Below, piece by piece: positions 43,180 through 52,827 of a stretch of DNA of 64,000 nucleotides. The stretch comes from JAMXLO01 sp963832895. GTDB lineage: Bacteria; Pseudomonadota; Alphaproteobacteria; Acetobacterales; Acetobacteraceae. The notes below the pieces were generated by a model that was not told where the DNA came from, made no database searches, and saw nothing but the letters and a program-made list of their open reading frames with translations. How positions within the stretch are numbered: the stretch's first letter is position 1; each line of letters starts with the position of its first letter. Made by a program: the position numbers and the translations under genes. The stretch is from the NCBI GenBank assembly GCA_963832895.1, contig CAWHVQ010000010.1:1-64000 (forward strand), given 5' to 3'.

Positions 43180-44469
43180 ATGAGAGCGCTGAAGCGCCGC
43201 ACTTTGCTACAGGCAACGGCGGGCCTGCTCGCCGCACCGCAGATCAAGGCGCAGAGCAAACCCGAGAAGCTGGTCTATGTCGGCGACAACGGACCATGGC
43301 ACTATGCAATGGTCGAGGAAGTGGCGCCGGCATTCGAAAAGGCAACCGGCATCAAGATCGATTTCACGCTGCTGCCGGTCGATCCGTGGCGGGCGCGCCT
43401 GCGTGCGGAACTCGGCGCCGGGAGCAGCGGCATCGACATCGTGCAGTTCTCGGTCAGCATGACAGGCTGGATGGCGCCACACATGGAGGACCACGAGCCG
43501 CTGCTGGCGCAGATCAAGTCGCAGCATGCCGACTTCGACTGGAACGACTACCTGACCGGCACCAAGAAGGCGGCGAGCTACGAAGGCAAGCTGTGCGGGC
43601 TGCCGTATCGCATCACCACCGGGATTTTCCACTACCAACGGGCGCTGCTGGAGCAGGCTGGGTTCGCTAAACCGCCCGAGACCTGGGACGAGTTCCTGAA
43701 GACCGCGCTTGCCGTGAACAAGCCGCCCGAGCGCTACGCGTACGGCCTGATGGGCCTTCAAGGCGCCGGCATGTACTCATGCTTCGCGTCATGGCTGTTC
43801 TCCAACGGCGCCCGTATGGTCGACTTCAAGACCGGCGAGATTTTCATCAACGACGCCAAGGCTGTCGAGGCGCTGCAGTTCTACGGCGATCTGAACACGA
43901 AGTACAAGCTCGTGCCGCCGGATGCGATGACCTGGGCGTTCGACGATATCGTCGTTGGCGGCCAGCGTGACCGTTACGCCATGGTGCAGATGTTCGCGCC
44001 CTACGGCACGCTGATCAACGATCCGAAGTTGTCGCAGACCGGCGGCAAATGGGCGTGGACAACGGTCCCCGGGCCGCATTCCAAGGAGGAGGGCCGGACC
44101 TGGATCGACGGCCATACGATCGGCGTGCCGAAATACACCAAGAACAAGGAGTGGGCGCTGGAATTCGTCCAGATGGTGTGCAGCCGGCAATGGCAGAAGC
44201 GCGCGATGGAGCGCGGCAATGCCCCGCCGCTGCGCTCGGTCCTCGAGGATCCCGAGATGGTCGAGAAGATCGGCTGGCCTCCGGTCGCTGCGCAGGCGAT
44301 TGAAACCGGCATCCCCACGCCGGGCCACCCGGTCTGGGACACACTGGAAGTTCAGATGCGCTCGGCGATCTCGCAGACCTTGTTGGACCAGAAGACGGCC
44401 AAGCAAGCGCTGGACGCCCTGGCGGCCGATTGGCAGCGCAGCCTCCGACGCGCCGGTGTCGGCCGATAA
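43180..44469 (+). CDS. ABC transporter solute-binding protein (family 1), paralogue 2
   Basis: 429 residues from ATG 43180, with a GGGGAGAG site upstream. Export signal MRALKRRTLLQATAGLLAAP, twin-Arg-like. The mature protein begins SKPEKLVYVGDNGPWHYAMV and closely parallels the protein at 11314-12603 throughout (FAPYGTLINDPKLSQTGGKW against LAPYGTLINDPKLSKTAGKW). It is the specificity component of the importer encoded by the two preceding genes, and probably a functional twin of the other locus. The ligand is unknown. A strong hairpin follows the stop. Confidence 0.92.
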   Translation: MRALKRRTLLQATAGLLAAPQIKAQSKPEKLVYVGDNGPWHYAMVEEVAPAFEKATGIKIDFTLLPVDPWRARLRAELGAGSSGIDIVQFSVSMTGWMAPHMEDHEPLLAQIKSQHADFDWNDYLTGTKKAASYEGKLCGLPYRITTGIFHYQRALLEQAGFAKPPETWDEFLKTALAVNKPPERYAYGLMGLQGAGMYSCFASWLFSNGARMVDFKTGEIFINDAKAVEALQFYGDLNTKYKLVPPDAMTWAFDDIVVGGQRDRYAMVQMFAPYGTLINDPKLSQTGGKWAWTTVPGPHSKEEGRTWIDGHTIGVPKYTKNKEWALEFVQMVCSRQWQKRAMERGNAPPLRSVLEDPEMVEKIGWPPVAAQAIETGIPTPGHPVWDTLEVQMRSAISQTLLDQKTAKQALDALAADWQRSLRRAGVGR

Positions 44470-44495
44470 TCCGGCGGCGGCATCCGTTGCAGGCG

Positions 44496-44544
44496 ACCGT
44501 CGCGGCGGGAGGGACTTGCCTTCGCGCCCCCGCTGCGCGACGGT
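44496..44544 (+). terminator. Hairpin after the binding-protein gene
   Basis: A perfect nine-base inverted repeat, ACCGTCGCG/CGCGACGGT, with further GCGGG/CCCGC pairing inside it. It lies 27 bases after the solute-binding protein stop and 43 bases before the molybdenum-hydroxylase start. No T-run follows, so it may attenuate rather than terminate. Confidence 0.5.
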
Positions 44545-44587
44545 TAAAGTCACCAAATGCAGCCCAGAACAATCAGGCGAGGTAGCT

Positions 44588-46874
44588 GTGAACGACACAG
44601 TCGTGACCGAACTCGGTAAAGCGCTTCAAGTGGGTTGGCACCCGACCGATCCGTCCGGACGGCGTGCCCAAGGTGACCGGCCGCGCGATGTACGGCGCGG
44701 ATTACAAGCTGCCAGGCATGCTGTACGGCAAGGTGCTGCGCTCGCCACATGCGCACGCGCGCATTCGCTCGATCGACACCTCGGCGGCCGAGAAGCTGCC
44801 TGGCGTCAAGGCGGTGGTCACCGCGAAGGACCTGCCGGACCAAAAATTCGATTACATCGGCCCCGAGCGCGTGGCGCAGAACTTTTGGCACATCACCCGC
44901 AACATCATGGCGCGCGAGAAGGCGCTGTATGAGGGGCACGCGGTGGCCGCGGTGGCCGCGATCAGTGCGTCGATCGCCGACGAGGCGTGCGCCCTGATCA
45001 AGATCGACTACGAGGTGCTGCCGCACGTCATCGACGTGGACGAGGCGATGCAGCCGGATGCGCCGCTGGTGTTCGAGGATATGATCACGCGCGGCGTCGA
45101 GCCGGCGCCGACCAAGCCCTCCAACATTTCCAAGCGGCTGGAATTCGCAGTGGGCGACGTCGCGGCCGGTTTCAGGCAGGCCGACGTGGTGATCGAGAAG
45201 GAATTCAAGACCGCTGCGGTACACCAGGCCTATATCGAGCCGCACGCGTGCCTGGCGCGCTGCGACGCCGATGGCCAGACGGAGATATGGTCGTCGAGTC
45301 AGGGCCACTTCCAGATGCGCGCGCTGACCGCGGCGATCCTGAAGAAGCCGCTTGGCGAAATCCGGGTCTATCCGGCGGAGATCGGCGGCGGCTTCGGCGG
45401 CAAGACGGTGACCTACCTGGAGCCGGTCGCCACCATGCTGTCGATGAAGTCGGGCAGCCCCGTGCGGCTGATGATGGCGCGTGAGGACGTGTTCCGCGCC
45501 ACCGGCCCGACGTCGGGTTCGTCGATGTGGGTCAAGATCGGCGTCACCAAGGATGGCAAAATCCTGGCCGGCGACGGGATCTTCAAGTTCCAGGCCGGCG
45601 CGTTCCCGGGCTCGCCGGTGATGAACGGCTGTCTCTGCGCATTCGCCCCGTACGACATCCCGAACCAGCGCTCGGTTGGCTACGACGTCGTGAGCAACCG
45701 CCCGAAGTCGGCGGCGTATCGCGCGCCAGGCTCGCCGATCTCCGCCTTCGCTGTGGAGAGCGTGCTGGACATGTGCGCCGCGGCGATCGGCATGGATCCG
45801 CTGGAGCTGCGGCACAAGAACGCCTGCCGCATCGGCACGCCCACCATCTTCGGGCCGAAGCACGCGCATGACGGCTACGTGCAGACCATCGAGGCGCTGC
45901 AGAACCATCCGGCCTACAAGGTGAAGCTCGGCAAGAACCAGGGGCGCGGCGTCGCGTCCGGCTACTGGTTCAACGGCGGCGGCGATTCGAGCGCCACGAT
46001 TCAAGTGAATGCCGATGGCACCGTGCTGGTAGCGACCGGCAGCCCTGACGTCGGCGGATCGCGCGCCTCCATGGCGATCATGGCGGCGGAAACACTCGGC
46101 GTTGACTACGGCCAGGTGAGGGCGATCGTGGCCGACACGGGGTCGGTGGGCTACACGCACGTCACCGGCGGGTCGCGCGTGACCTTCGCCACCGGGACTG
46201 CGGTGGTTAACGCGACCAAGGCCGTGGTGAAGGACCTTTGCAAGCGGGCGGCGCTGATCTGGGACGTCGACCCCGAGGGCGTGGTCTGGGAGGACGGGGT
46301 CGCCAAGCCAGCCGGTTCCAACGTCGGCGACTTCGAGCCGCTGTCGCTGAAGGCGCTGGCGGCGAAGTCATCGGCGACCGGCGGCCCGATTACTGCGGCG
46401 GCGTCGGTGAATGCCGGCGGCCAGGCACCAGGGTTCTCCACCCAGTTCTGCGATGTCGAGGTGGATCCGGAGACCGGCAGGGTGACCATCCTCCGGTTTG
46501 TCGCCGCGCAGGATGTCGGCAAGGCGATCCACCCGAGTTATGTCGAGGGACAGATCCAGGGCGGCGTCGTGCAGGGCATCGGCTGGGCGCTGAACGAGGA
46601 GTACATCTACAACGACAAGGGACAGCTCGATAATCCCGGCTTCCTCGACTACCGCTGCCCGGTCGCGTCCGATCTCCCGATGATCGAGGCGGTGCTGGTG
46701 GAGGTTCCTAACCCGGCGCATCCGTACGGGGCGAAGGGCGTGGGCGAGGTTAACATCTGCCCGCCGATGGCGGCGATCGCCAACGCCATCTCAGCCGCGA
46801 TCGGATGCCGGATGACGGAGCTGCCGATGTCGCCACCCAAGGTGCTGGAGGCGATCGACGCTAAAGGCGCATAG
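44588..46874 (+). pseudogene. Xanthine dehydrogenase/CO dehydrogenase-family molybdopterin-binding large subunit (one-base frame break near start)
   Basis: From GTG 44588 the frame opens VNDTVVTELGKALQV. An extra G in the GGG at 44632-44634 breaks it. Without it the sequence reads VGTRPIRPDGVPKVTGRAMY and joins the long frame to TAG 46874, giving about 761 residues. Moco-binding marks: IGGGFGGKTVTYLEP (about 45380), AYRAPGSPISAFAVES (about 45716) and the catalytic Glu in GAKGVGEVNICPP (about 46728). These enzymes hydroxylate N-heterocycles, aldehydes or CO using water. The usual 2Fe-2S and FAD subunits are not adjacent. A MoaD-like gene follows three bases later. An internal start at 44664 could still give a nearly complete protein. 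Confidence 0.88.
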
Positions 46875-46877
46875 TTA

Positions 46878-47138
46878 GTGAGCGAGGCGCCCGCGCGGGT
46901 CGTCTTCACCACCGGGTTCTCACGCCGCTACACTGGCGGCGTAACGGAGTTCCACGTGGGCGCGAAGACCCTGCGCGGCGTCATCCGCGAGATGGATCGG
47001 AAGTTCCCCGGCCTCGCGGGAACGCTGGAGGAAGAGACCACCGTCGCGATCGATGGGGAGTTGTACGAGATCGACTTTCTGCGCCCGATCAAGCCCGGGG
47101 CGGAGGTGTTCTTCATTCCGAAGATCGAGGGGGGATAG
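46878..47138 (+). CDS. MoaD/ThiS-like ubiquitin-fold sulfur carrier
   Basis: 86 residues, GTG start three bases after the molybdenum-hydroxylase stop. Beta-grasp pattern: ARVVFTTGFSRRYTGG strand pair, VREMDRKFPGLAG-type helix, VAIDGELYEIDFLRP and the final AEVFFIPKIEGG. The C-terminal Gly-Gly is the thiocarboxylation site used to donate sulfur, for example in molybdopterin synthesis. Coupling to a Moco enzyme suggests a dedicated role in its cofactor maturation, which is an inference. Confidence 0.87.
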   Translation: MSEAPARVVFTTGFSRRYTGGVTEFHVGAKTLRGVIREMDRKFPGLAGTLEEETTVAIDGELYEIDFLRPIKPGAEVFFIPKIEGG

Positions 47139-47225
47139 TTCCGACCGTTTGACCGAGGGGCGAAGCGATCCCCGTCGCGCGGGCGATCCCCCGCTGTTTG
47201 CCGTCGCCTCGTCTCTCGAATAACG

Positions 47226-47660
47226 CTACGCCGCGAGCTTCTTCAGCATCGCCCGGGACGCCTCCGGAACGTGCGCCGGTCGTTGCGTCGCGCGGTCAAC
47301 GAAGACGTGCACGAAATATCCTTCTGCCGCCGCCACGTCGTCATCGTTGCGGAATACGCCGATCTCGTAGCGCACCGAGCTCCCGCCGATCCGTGCCACT
47401 CTGATGCCCACCGAAATGCGGTCCGGGAACGCCACAGAACTGTGATACCGGCACATCACTTCAGCCACGACACAATGCACCGGAGCATCCAGCAGATCGA
47501 CCACGCCATGGGTCATTTCATAATAGGTCACCGCCGTGTCGAAGAACGAAAAGTAGTTGACGTTATTCACATGCCGGAACACGTCGTTGTCCATCCAGCG
47601 CGTTGTGATCGCGTGGAACCAGCGATAGTCGGCGCGGCGGCCAGGCGGTTGACGACTCAT
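47226..47660 (-). CDS. Acyl-CoA thioesterase (4-hydroxybenzoyl-CoA thioesterase-like hotdog fold)
   Basis: 144 residues from ATG 47660. The upstream frame has no family similarity. Hotdog-fold motif: TTRWMDNDVFRHVNNVNYFS, with Asp in RWMDND and HVNN on the active helix, then FFDTAVTYYE, and VVAEVMCRYHSSVAFPDRIS. Likely hydrolyses an acyl-CoA, acting in the cytoplasm. The partner substrate is unknown. It is convergent with the MoaD-like gene and divergent from copC. Confidence 0.88.
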   Translation of the reverse strand: MSRQPPGRRADYRWFHAITTRWMDNDVFRHVNNVNYFSFFDTAVTYYEMTHGVVDLLDAPVHCVVAEVMCRYHSSVAFPDRISVGIRVARIGGSSVRYEIGVFRNDDDVAAAEGYFVHVFVDRATQRPAHVPEASRAMLKKLAA

Positions 47661-47735
47661 CCAGATATCTCGGCGGTTATTTGCGTTCCGCCGACTGATA
47701 GCCGATAGAGGCGCGCTCGAACAGGAGCCGCTGTC

Positions 47736-48098
47736 TTGACGACATCCCGCATTGTCATCGCCGCACTGCTCGGCATCGCTCTGATCCCCGCATGCGCCAG
47801 AGCTCACGCTATCCTGGTGCAGAGCGAGCCTGCGGCCGGCGCCAAGGTGCCGGCCGGCAGAGTGGACCTGTCGTTCAGCTACAACAGCCGTATCGACCGC
47901 GCCCGCTCGCGCCTCACCCTCACCAGCCCCGACCACACTCATTCAGTGCTGAAGATCGCGCCCGACGGACCGCCCAACCTGCTCGAGACCACCACGAACC
48001 TAGAGACACCCGGCGCCTACGTCGTGCGCTGGCAGGTATTGGCGATCGACGGTCATATCACGCGTGGCGATGTGCCCTTCACGGTCCTGGGCCACTGA
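47736..48098 (+). CDS. copC: CopC-domain periplasmic copper-binding protein
   Basis: 120 residues, TTG start with AGGAGC eight bases upstream. The signal peptide ends CARA, leaving mature His1 in HAILVQSEPAAGAKV, the N-terminal copper(II) ligand of CopC. The Asp-Gly-His pair in AIDGHITRGDVPF supplies the other ligands. It binds copper in the periplasm and passes it to the membrane partner encoded 3 bases downstream. Length is normal for a single CopC domain. Confidence 0.9.
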   Translation: MTTSRIVIAALLGIALIPACARAHAILVQSEPAAGAKVPAGRVDLSFSYNSRIDRARSRLTLTSPDHTHSVLKIAPDGPPNLLETTTNLETPGAYVVRWQVLAIDGHITRGDVPFTVLGH

Positions 48099-48101
48099 CG
48101 C

Positions 48102-49766
48102 GTGGGTCTGCTGATCGATCTGTTCGGCTATCTGTCGATCGTCATCCACGGCCTTACCATTACCGCGCAGTCCATCGCTCTCGGCGGCGTGCTGTTCCTT
48201 GCTCTGCTGGTGCGCCCTCTCCTGGCGCAACTTGGCGCGCCTGGGCGGAGCATCGAGCGCACCTGCATATCTATCGCTGCCTGGAGTGCGGTGGCGCTGG
48301 TGTTGTGCGAGGGCGCGGCGGTTGCGCTGCAAACGATGGTGTTGGTCGGCACCGTGGATCTTTCGATCGCGGATACGCTGCAGGCGAATTTCGCCGTGGC
48401 CGGCATGGTGAAAACCGCCGCGGCGGCACTGATCGCGCTGACCTTGTTCACACTCAGGCAGCGCGCGCCGATCGCACCGCTGATTGCACTTTGTGTCATC
48501 GAGTTGGCCGCCGCGACGCTGACCACGCATGCGGCCGCACGGCTCGATAATCGTACGCCGCTGCTGCTCGTGGAGTTCCTGCATCAGTTCGGCGCCGCGA
48601 TCTGGATCGGCGGCATTCCCTGCTTCCTGGTCGCACTGAACCGCGTGCAGAACCCACAGTCCTGGCGCCTGATCGGCGCGCGGTTCTCGCGCATGTCGAT
48701 GGCGGGTGTGGCCTGCATCGTGGTCAGCGGTATCACCATGAGCCTCGGATACATCGGCGACTGGGAGGGCTTCTACGGCACCGCCTATGGCGTGATGGTC
48801 GGCGCCAAGATCGCAATGTTCCTCATGTTGCTCGGTCTCGGCGGCGGCAACTTCCTGCTGATCGAGAGGTTGAGTTCGCAGCCCGCTGTGCCGGTCACGC
48901 GGCTGAAGCGCTATGCCGAGGTGGAGATCGGCATCGGCATAGCGATATTCTTTGCTGCAGCATCGCTCACCTCGGTGCCGCCGGCGATCGATCTCACGCA
49001 GGATCGCGTCACCTGGCCCGAGATCATCGAACGCAATACGCCGCAATGGCCAGCATTCACCTCGCCCGACCACGACAAGCTGGCGCTACCTGCACTGCAG
49101 GCGAAGCTTGATGCGGAGGCGGCGCATCACAGCGCGGCCGCGCCGATGGCGTTTGTGCCCGGATCGGGCGACCTGCCACCACGCAACGCCGCCGACATCG
49201 CCTGGTCGGAGTACAACCACCACTGGTCCGGCCTGTTCGTTCTGGCTATCGGCGTCCTGTCGCTGTTGAACGCGGCGGGGCTGCGCTGGGCGCGGCATTG
49301 GCCGCTGCTGTTTCTGGGCCTCGCCGTGTTCCTGTTCCTGCGCTCTGATCCGGAGGTCTGGCCGCTCGGCGATATCGGGTTTTTTGCCAGCCTCCGCGAC
49401 GTCGAGGTGCTGCAGCACCGGGTTTTCGTCGTGCTGATCGCCGCCTTCGCAATCTTCGAATGGCGCGTGCGAACCAGCCGCGACGTGAAGCCGTGGGCGC
49501 GTCTGGTATTCCCGCTGCTGTGTGCCGGCGGTGGCGTGCTGCTGCTCACCCACAGCCATGCGATCGCCAACGTGAAGGAGCAGCTGCTGATCGAGCTGAC
49601 CCATACGCCGCTGGCACTCGCCGGCATCGTCGCCGGCTGGGCACGTTGGCTGGAGCTGCGGCTCGACCCGGGTACCAGTCCCGTCGCCTGGCGCATCGCG
49701 CATTGGCTCTGGCCGGTGTGCTTCATTCTGGTGGGGCTGATGCTGTTGAACTATCGCGAGGCGTAG
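48102..49766 (+). CDS. copD: CopD-family copper transport membrane protein, long form
   Basis: 554 residues, GTG start, three bases after copC. The N-terminal half has about eight helices of the CopD type, with conserved His in VEFLHQFGAAIWIGGIPCF. An unusual periplasmic segment of about 130 residues (SLTSVPPAIDLTQDRVTWPE to AWSEYNHHWSG) follows, then a second membrane block with HTPLALAG, histidine-rich at its turns. Classical CopD is near 300 residues, so this is the extended alphaproteobacterial form. It likely imports copper with CopC. Confidence 0.85.
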   Translation: MGLLIDLFGYLSIVIHGLTITAQSIALGGVLFLALLVRPLLAQLGAPGRSIERTCISIAAWSAVALVLCEGAAVALQTMVLVGTVDLSIADTLQANFAVAGMVKTAAAALIALTLFTLRQRAPIAPLIALCVIELAAATLTTHAAARLDNRTPLLLVEFLHQFGAAIWIGGIPCFLVALNRVQNPQSWRLIGARFSRMSMAGVACIVVSGITMSLGYIGDWEGFYGTAYGVMVGAKIAMFLMLLGLGGGNFLLIERLSSQPAVPVTRLKRYAEVEIGIGIAIFFAAASLTSVPPAIDLTQDRVTWPEIIERNTPQWPAFTSPDHDKLALPALQAKLDAEAAHHSAAAPMAFVPGSGDLPPRNAADIAWSEYNHHWSGLFVLAIGVLSLLNAAGLRWARHWPLLFLGLAVFLFLRSDPEVWPLGDIGFFASLRDVEVLQHRVFVVLIAAFAIFEWRVRTSRDVKPWARLVFPLLCAGGGVLLLTHSHAIANVKEQLLIELTHTPLALAGIVAGWARWLELRLDPGTSPVAWRIAHWLWPVCFILVGLMLLNYREA

Positions 49767-49815
49767 TCGTCACCTGTTTGACACCGTCTCCGACCCGCCC
49801 CATCTTGTCGCGCTA

Positions 49816-49922
49816 CCGAGGGGAGCCCCGCCAGAAGGGGCTGAGAGACCGCCGGGACCGCGCAACGCGGCGGCGCGGTGACCCTTGAACCTGAACCGGG
49901 TCATGCCGGCGTAGGGACGGGT
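49816..49922 (+). ncRNA. TPP riboswitch (THI element) of thiC
   Basis: The conserved core is directly readable: GGGGCTGAGA (49837-49846) and ACCCTTGAACCTGA (49881-49894) followed by CCGGGTCATGCCGGCGTAGG, the pyrophosphate- and pyrimidine-sensing arms of the THI box. It lies 64 bases upstream of the thiC ATG. Binding thiamine pyrophosphate should lower thiC expression, probably by hiding the GAGGAG ribosome binding site at 49973-49978. Confidence 0.95.
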
Positions 49923-49985
49923 GCCGCCGCAATCGCTCCCCGTTCTTCCCCGGTGATGCCCGCGAGTGCGATTGAGGAGACGTCT

Positions 49986-51812
<1,827 letters not shown>

Positions 51813-51824
51813 AGCCATCCGTTA

Positions 51825-51859
51825 CACAAGGGCACGAAGCCTGCCTTCGTGCCCTTGTG
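51825..51859 (+). terminator. Terminator-like hairpin after thiC
   Basis: A perfect 15-base stem, CACAAGGGCACGAAG/CTTCGTGCCCTTGTG, with loop CCTGC, starting 13 bases after the thiC stop. The following sequence is not a T-run, so it may be a processing or transcript-stabilising hairpin as much as a classical terminator. Confidence 0.7.
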
Positions 51860-51913
51860 GCTTCATGTTGAATCGTTCTTGCGCCCGGCCGCCATCGCCC
51901 TACACTGCCGCGC

Positions 51914-52741
51914 ATGAGCGACCCCCGCGCCGCACTGGAAGCGATCGGCGTGCTGCCGGACACCGAGATCGACATCGGTGATGCGGCGTTGCAGTTCGCC
52001 CGCATCGATGCGCCGGCCGCCGATTGGCATGCGGCGCGCGCACATCTGTCGGATCTGGCGCGCGATGCGGTGGATCTCGCCAACACGATCGGCACCAACG
52101 ACCTGTCGATGCGTGCCGAGGCGCTCGCGGGTCTCATCGCAGGGCGGTACGCTTATGCCGGTGATGCGCAGACATACGACGATCTCGCCAACGCCAACCT
52201 GATCAGTGTCATCCAGCGTCGCAGGGGCCTGCCGGTTGCTCTGGGCATCATCTGGCTGCATACCGCCCGCGCCGCGGGATGGGGAGCGCACGGCGTGGAC
52301 TTCCCCGCGCATTTCCTGGTCGCGCTGGAGGGCAAGAGCGTGCAGGCGGTGATCGACGTGTTCGGTGGCGGCGTCACGCTGGACGCGCGCGATCTTCGTG
52401 TGCTGCTGAAGCGGGTGGAAGGTGAGAACGCCGAGCTGCGCCCGGGGCTGCTGCGGCCGATGAACGCGCGCCGTGTGCTGCTGCGGCTGCAGAACAACAT
52501 CGTAAGCCGTAGGTTGCAGACGGGCGATCTGCCTGGTGCGCTGGGCTGCACCGAGGACATGCTGCGCATAGCGCCGGATCACGCCGATCTATGGCGTCAG
52601 GCTGCGGTGATGAACCAGCGTCTCGATCGCGTTGGCGCTGCTCTGCGATGCTTCGAGCACTTCCTTGCGCTGGTACCCGAGGGCGACGCGGCCAATCGTA
52701 TCCGTGGCGCGATGGACGAGCTTCGTACGCGACTCAATTAG
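51914..52741 (+). CDS. SirB1-family protein (transglutaminase-like + TPR)
   Basis: 275 residues. Family pattern: YDDLANANLISVIQRRRGLP then VALGIIWLHTAR (the Asn-x-x-Leu-x-x-Val...Arg-Gly-x-Pro-x-x-Leu block) and GVDFPAHFLVAL with the His. The transglutaminase Cys is absent, as is usual in SirB1. The C-terminal third has TPR-like helices (LPGALGCTEDMLRIAPDHAD and VGAALRCFEHFLALVPEGD). Function is unsettled in the family. It stands alone after the thiC terminator. Confidence 0.85.
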   Translation: MSDPRAALEAIGVLPDTEIDIGDAALQFARIDAPAADWHAARAHLSDLARDAVDLANTIGTNDLSMRAEALAGLIAGRYAYAGDAQTYDDLANANLISVIQRRRGLPVALGIIWLHTARAAGWGAHGVDFPAHFLVALEGKSVQAVIDVFGGGVTLDARDLRVLLKRVEGENAELRPGLLRPMNARRVLLRLQNNIVSRRLQTGDLPGALGCTEDMLRIAPDHADLWRQAAVMNQRLDRVGAALRCFEHFLALVPEGDAANRIRGAMDELRTRLN

Positions 52742-52827
52742 CGAAGCCCGGCCGGCCAGCCGCAGTAGCCAGAGCGAGATGCCAGCGCACCACGTTTGGC
52801 GTTCGGCGGGTATCTCGAGGAGATCCA

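Noticed and set aside
44550..46160. Long minus-strand frame opposite the molybdenum hydroxylase
   Set aside because: Arg/His/Ala-rich antisense shadow of a gene with unmistakable Moco-binding motifs.
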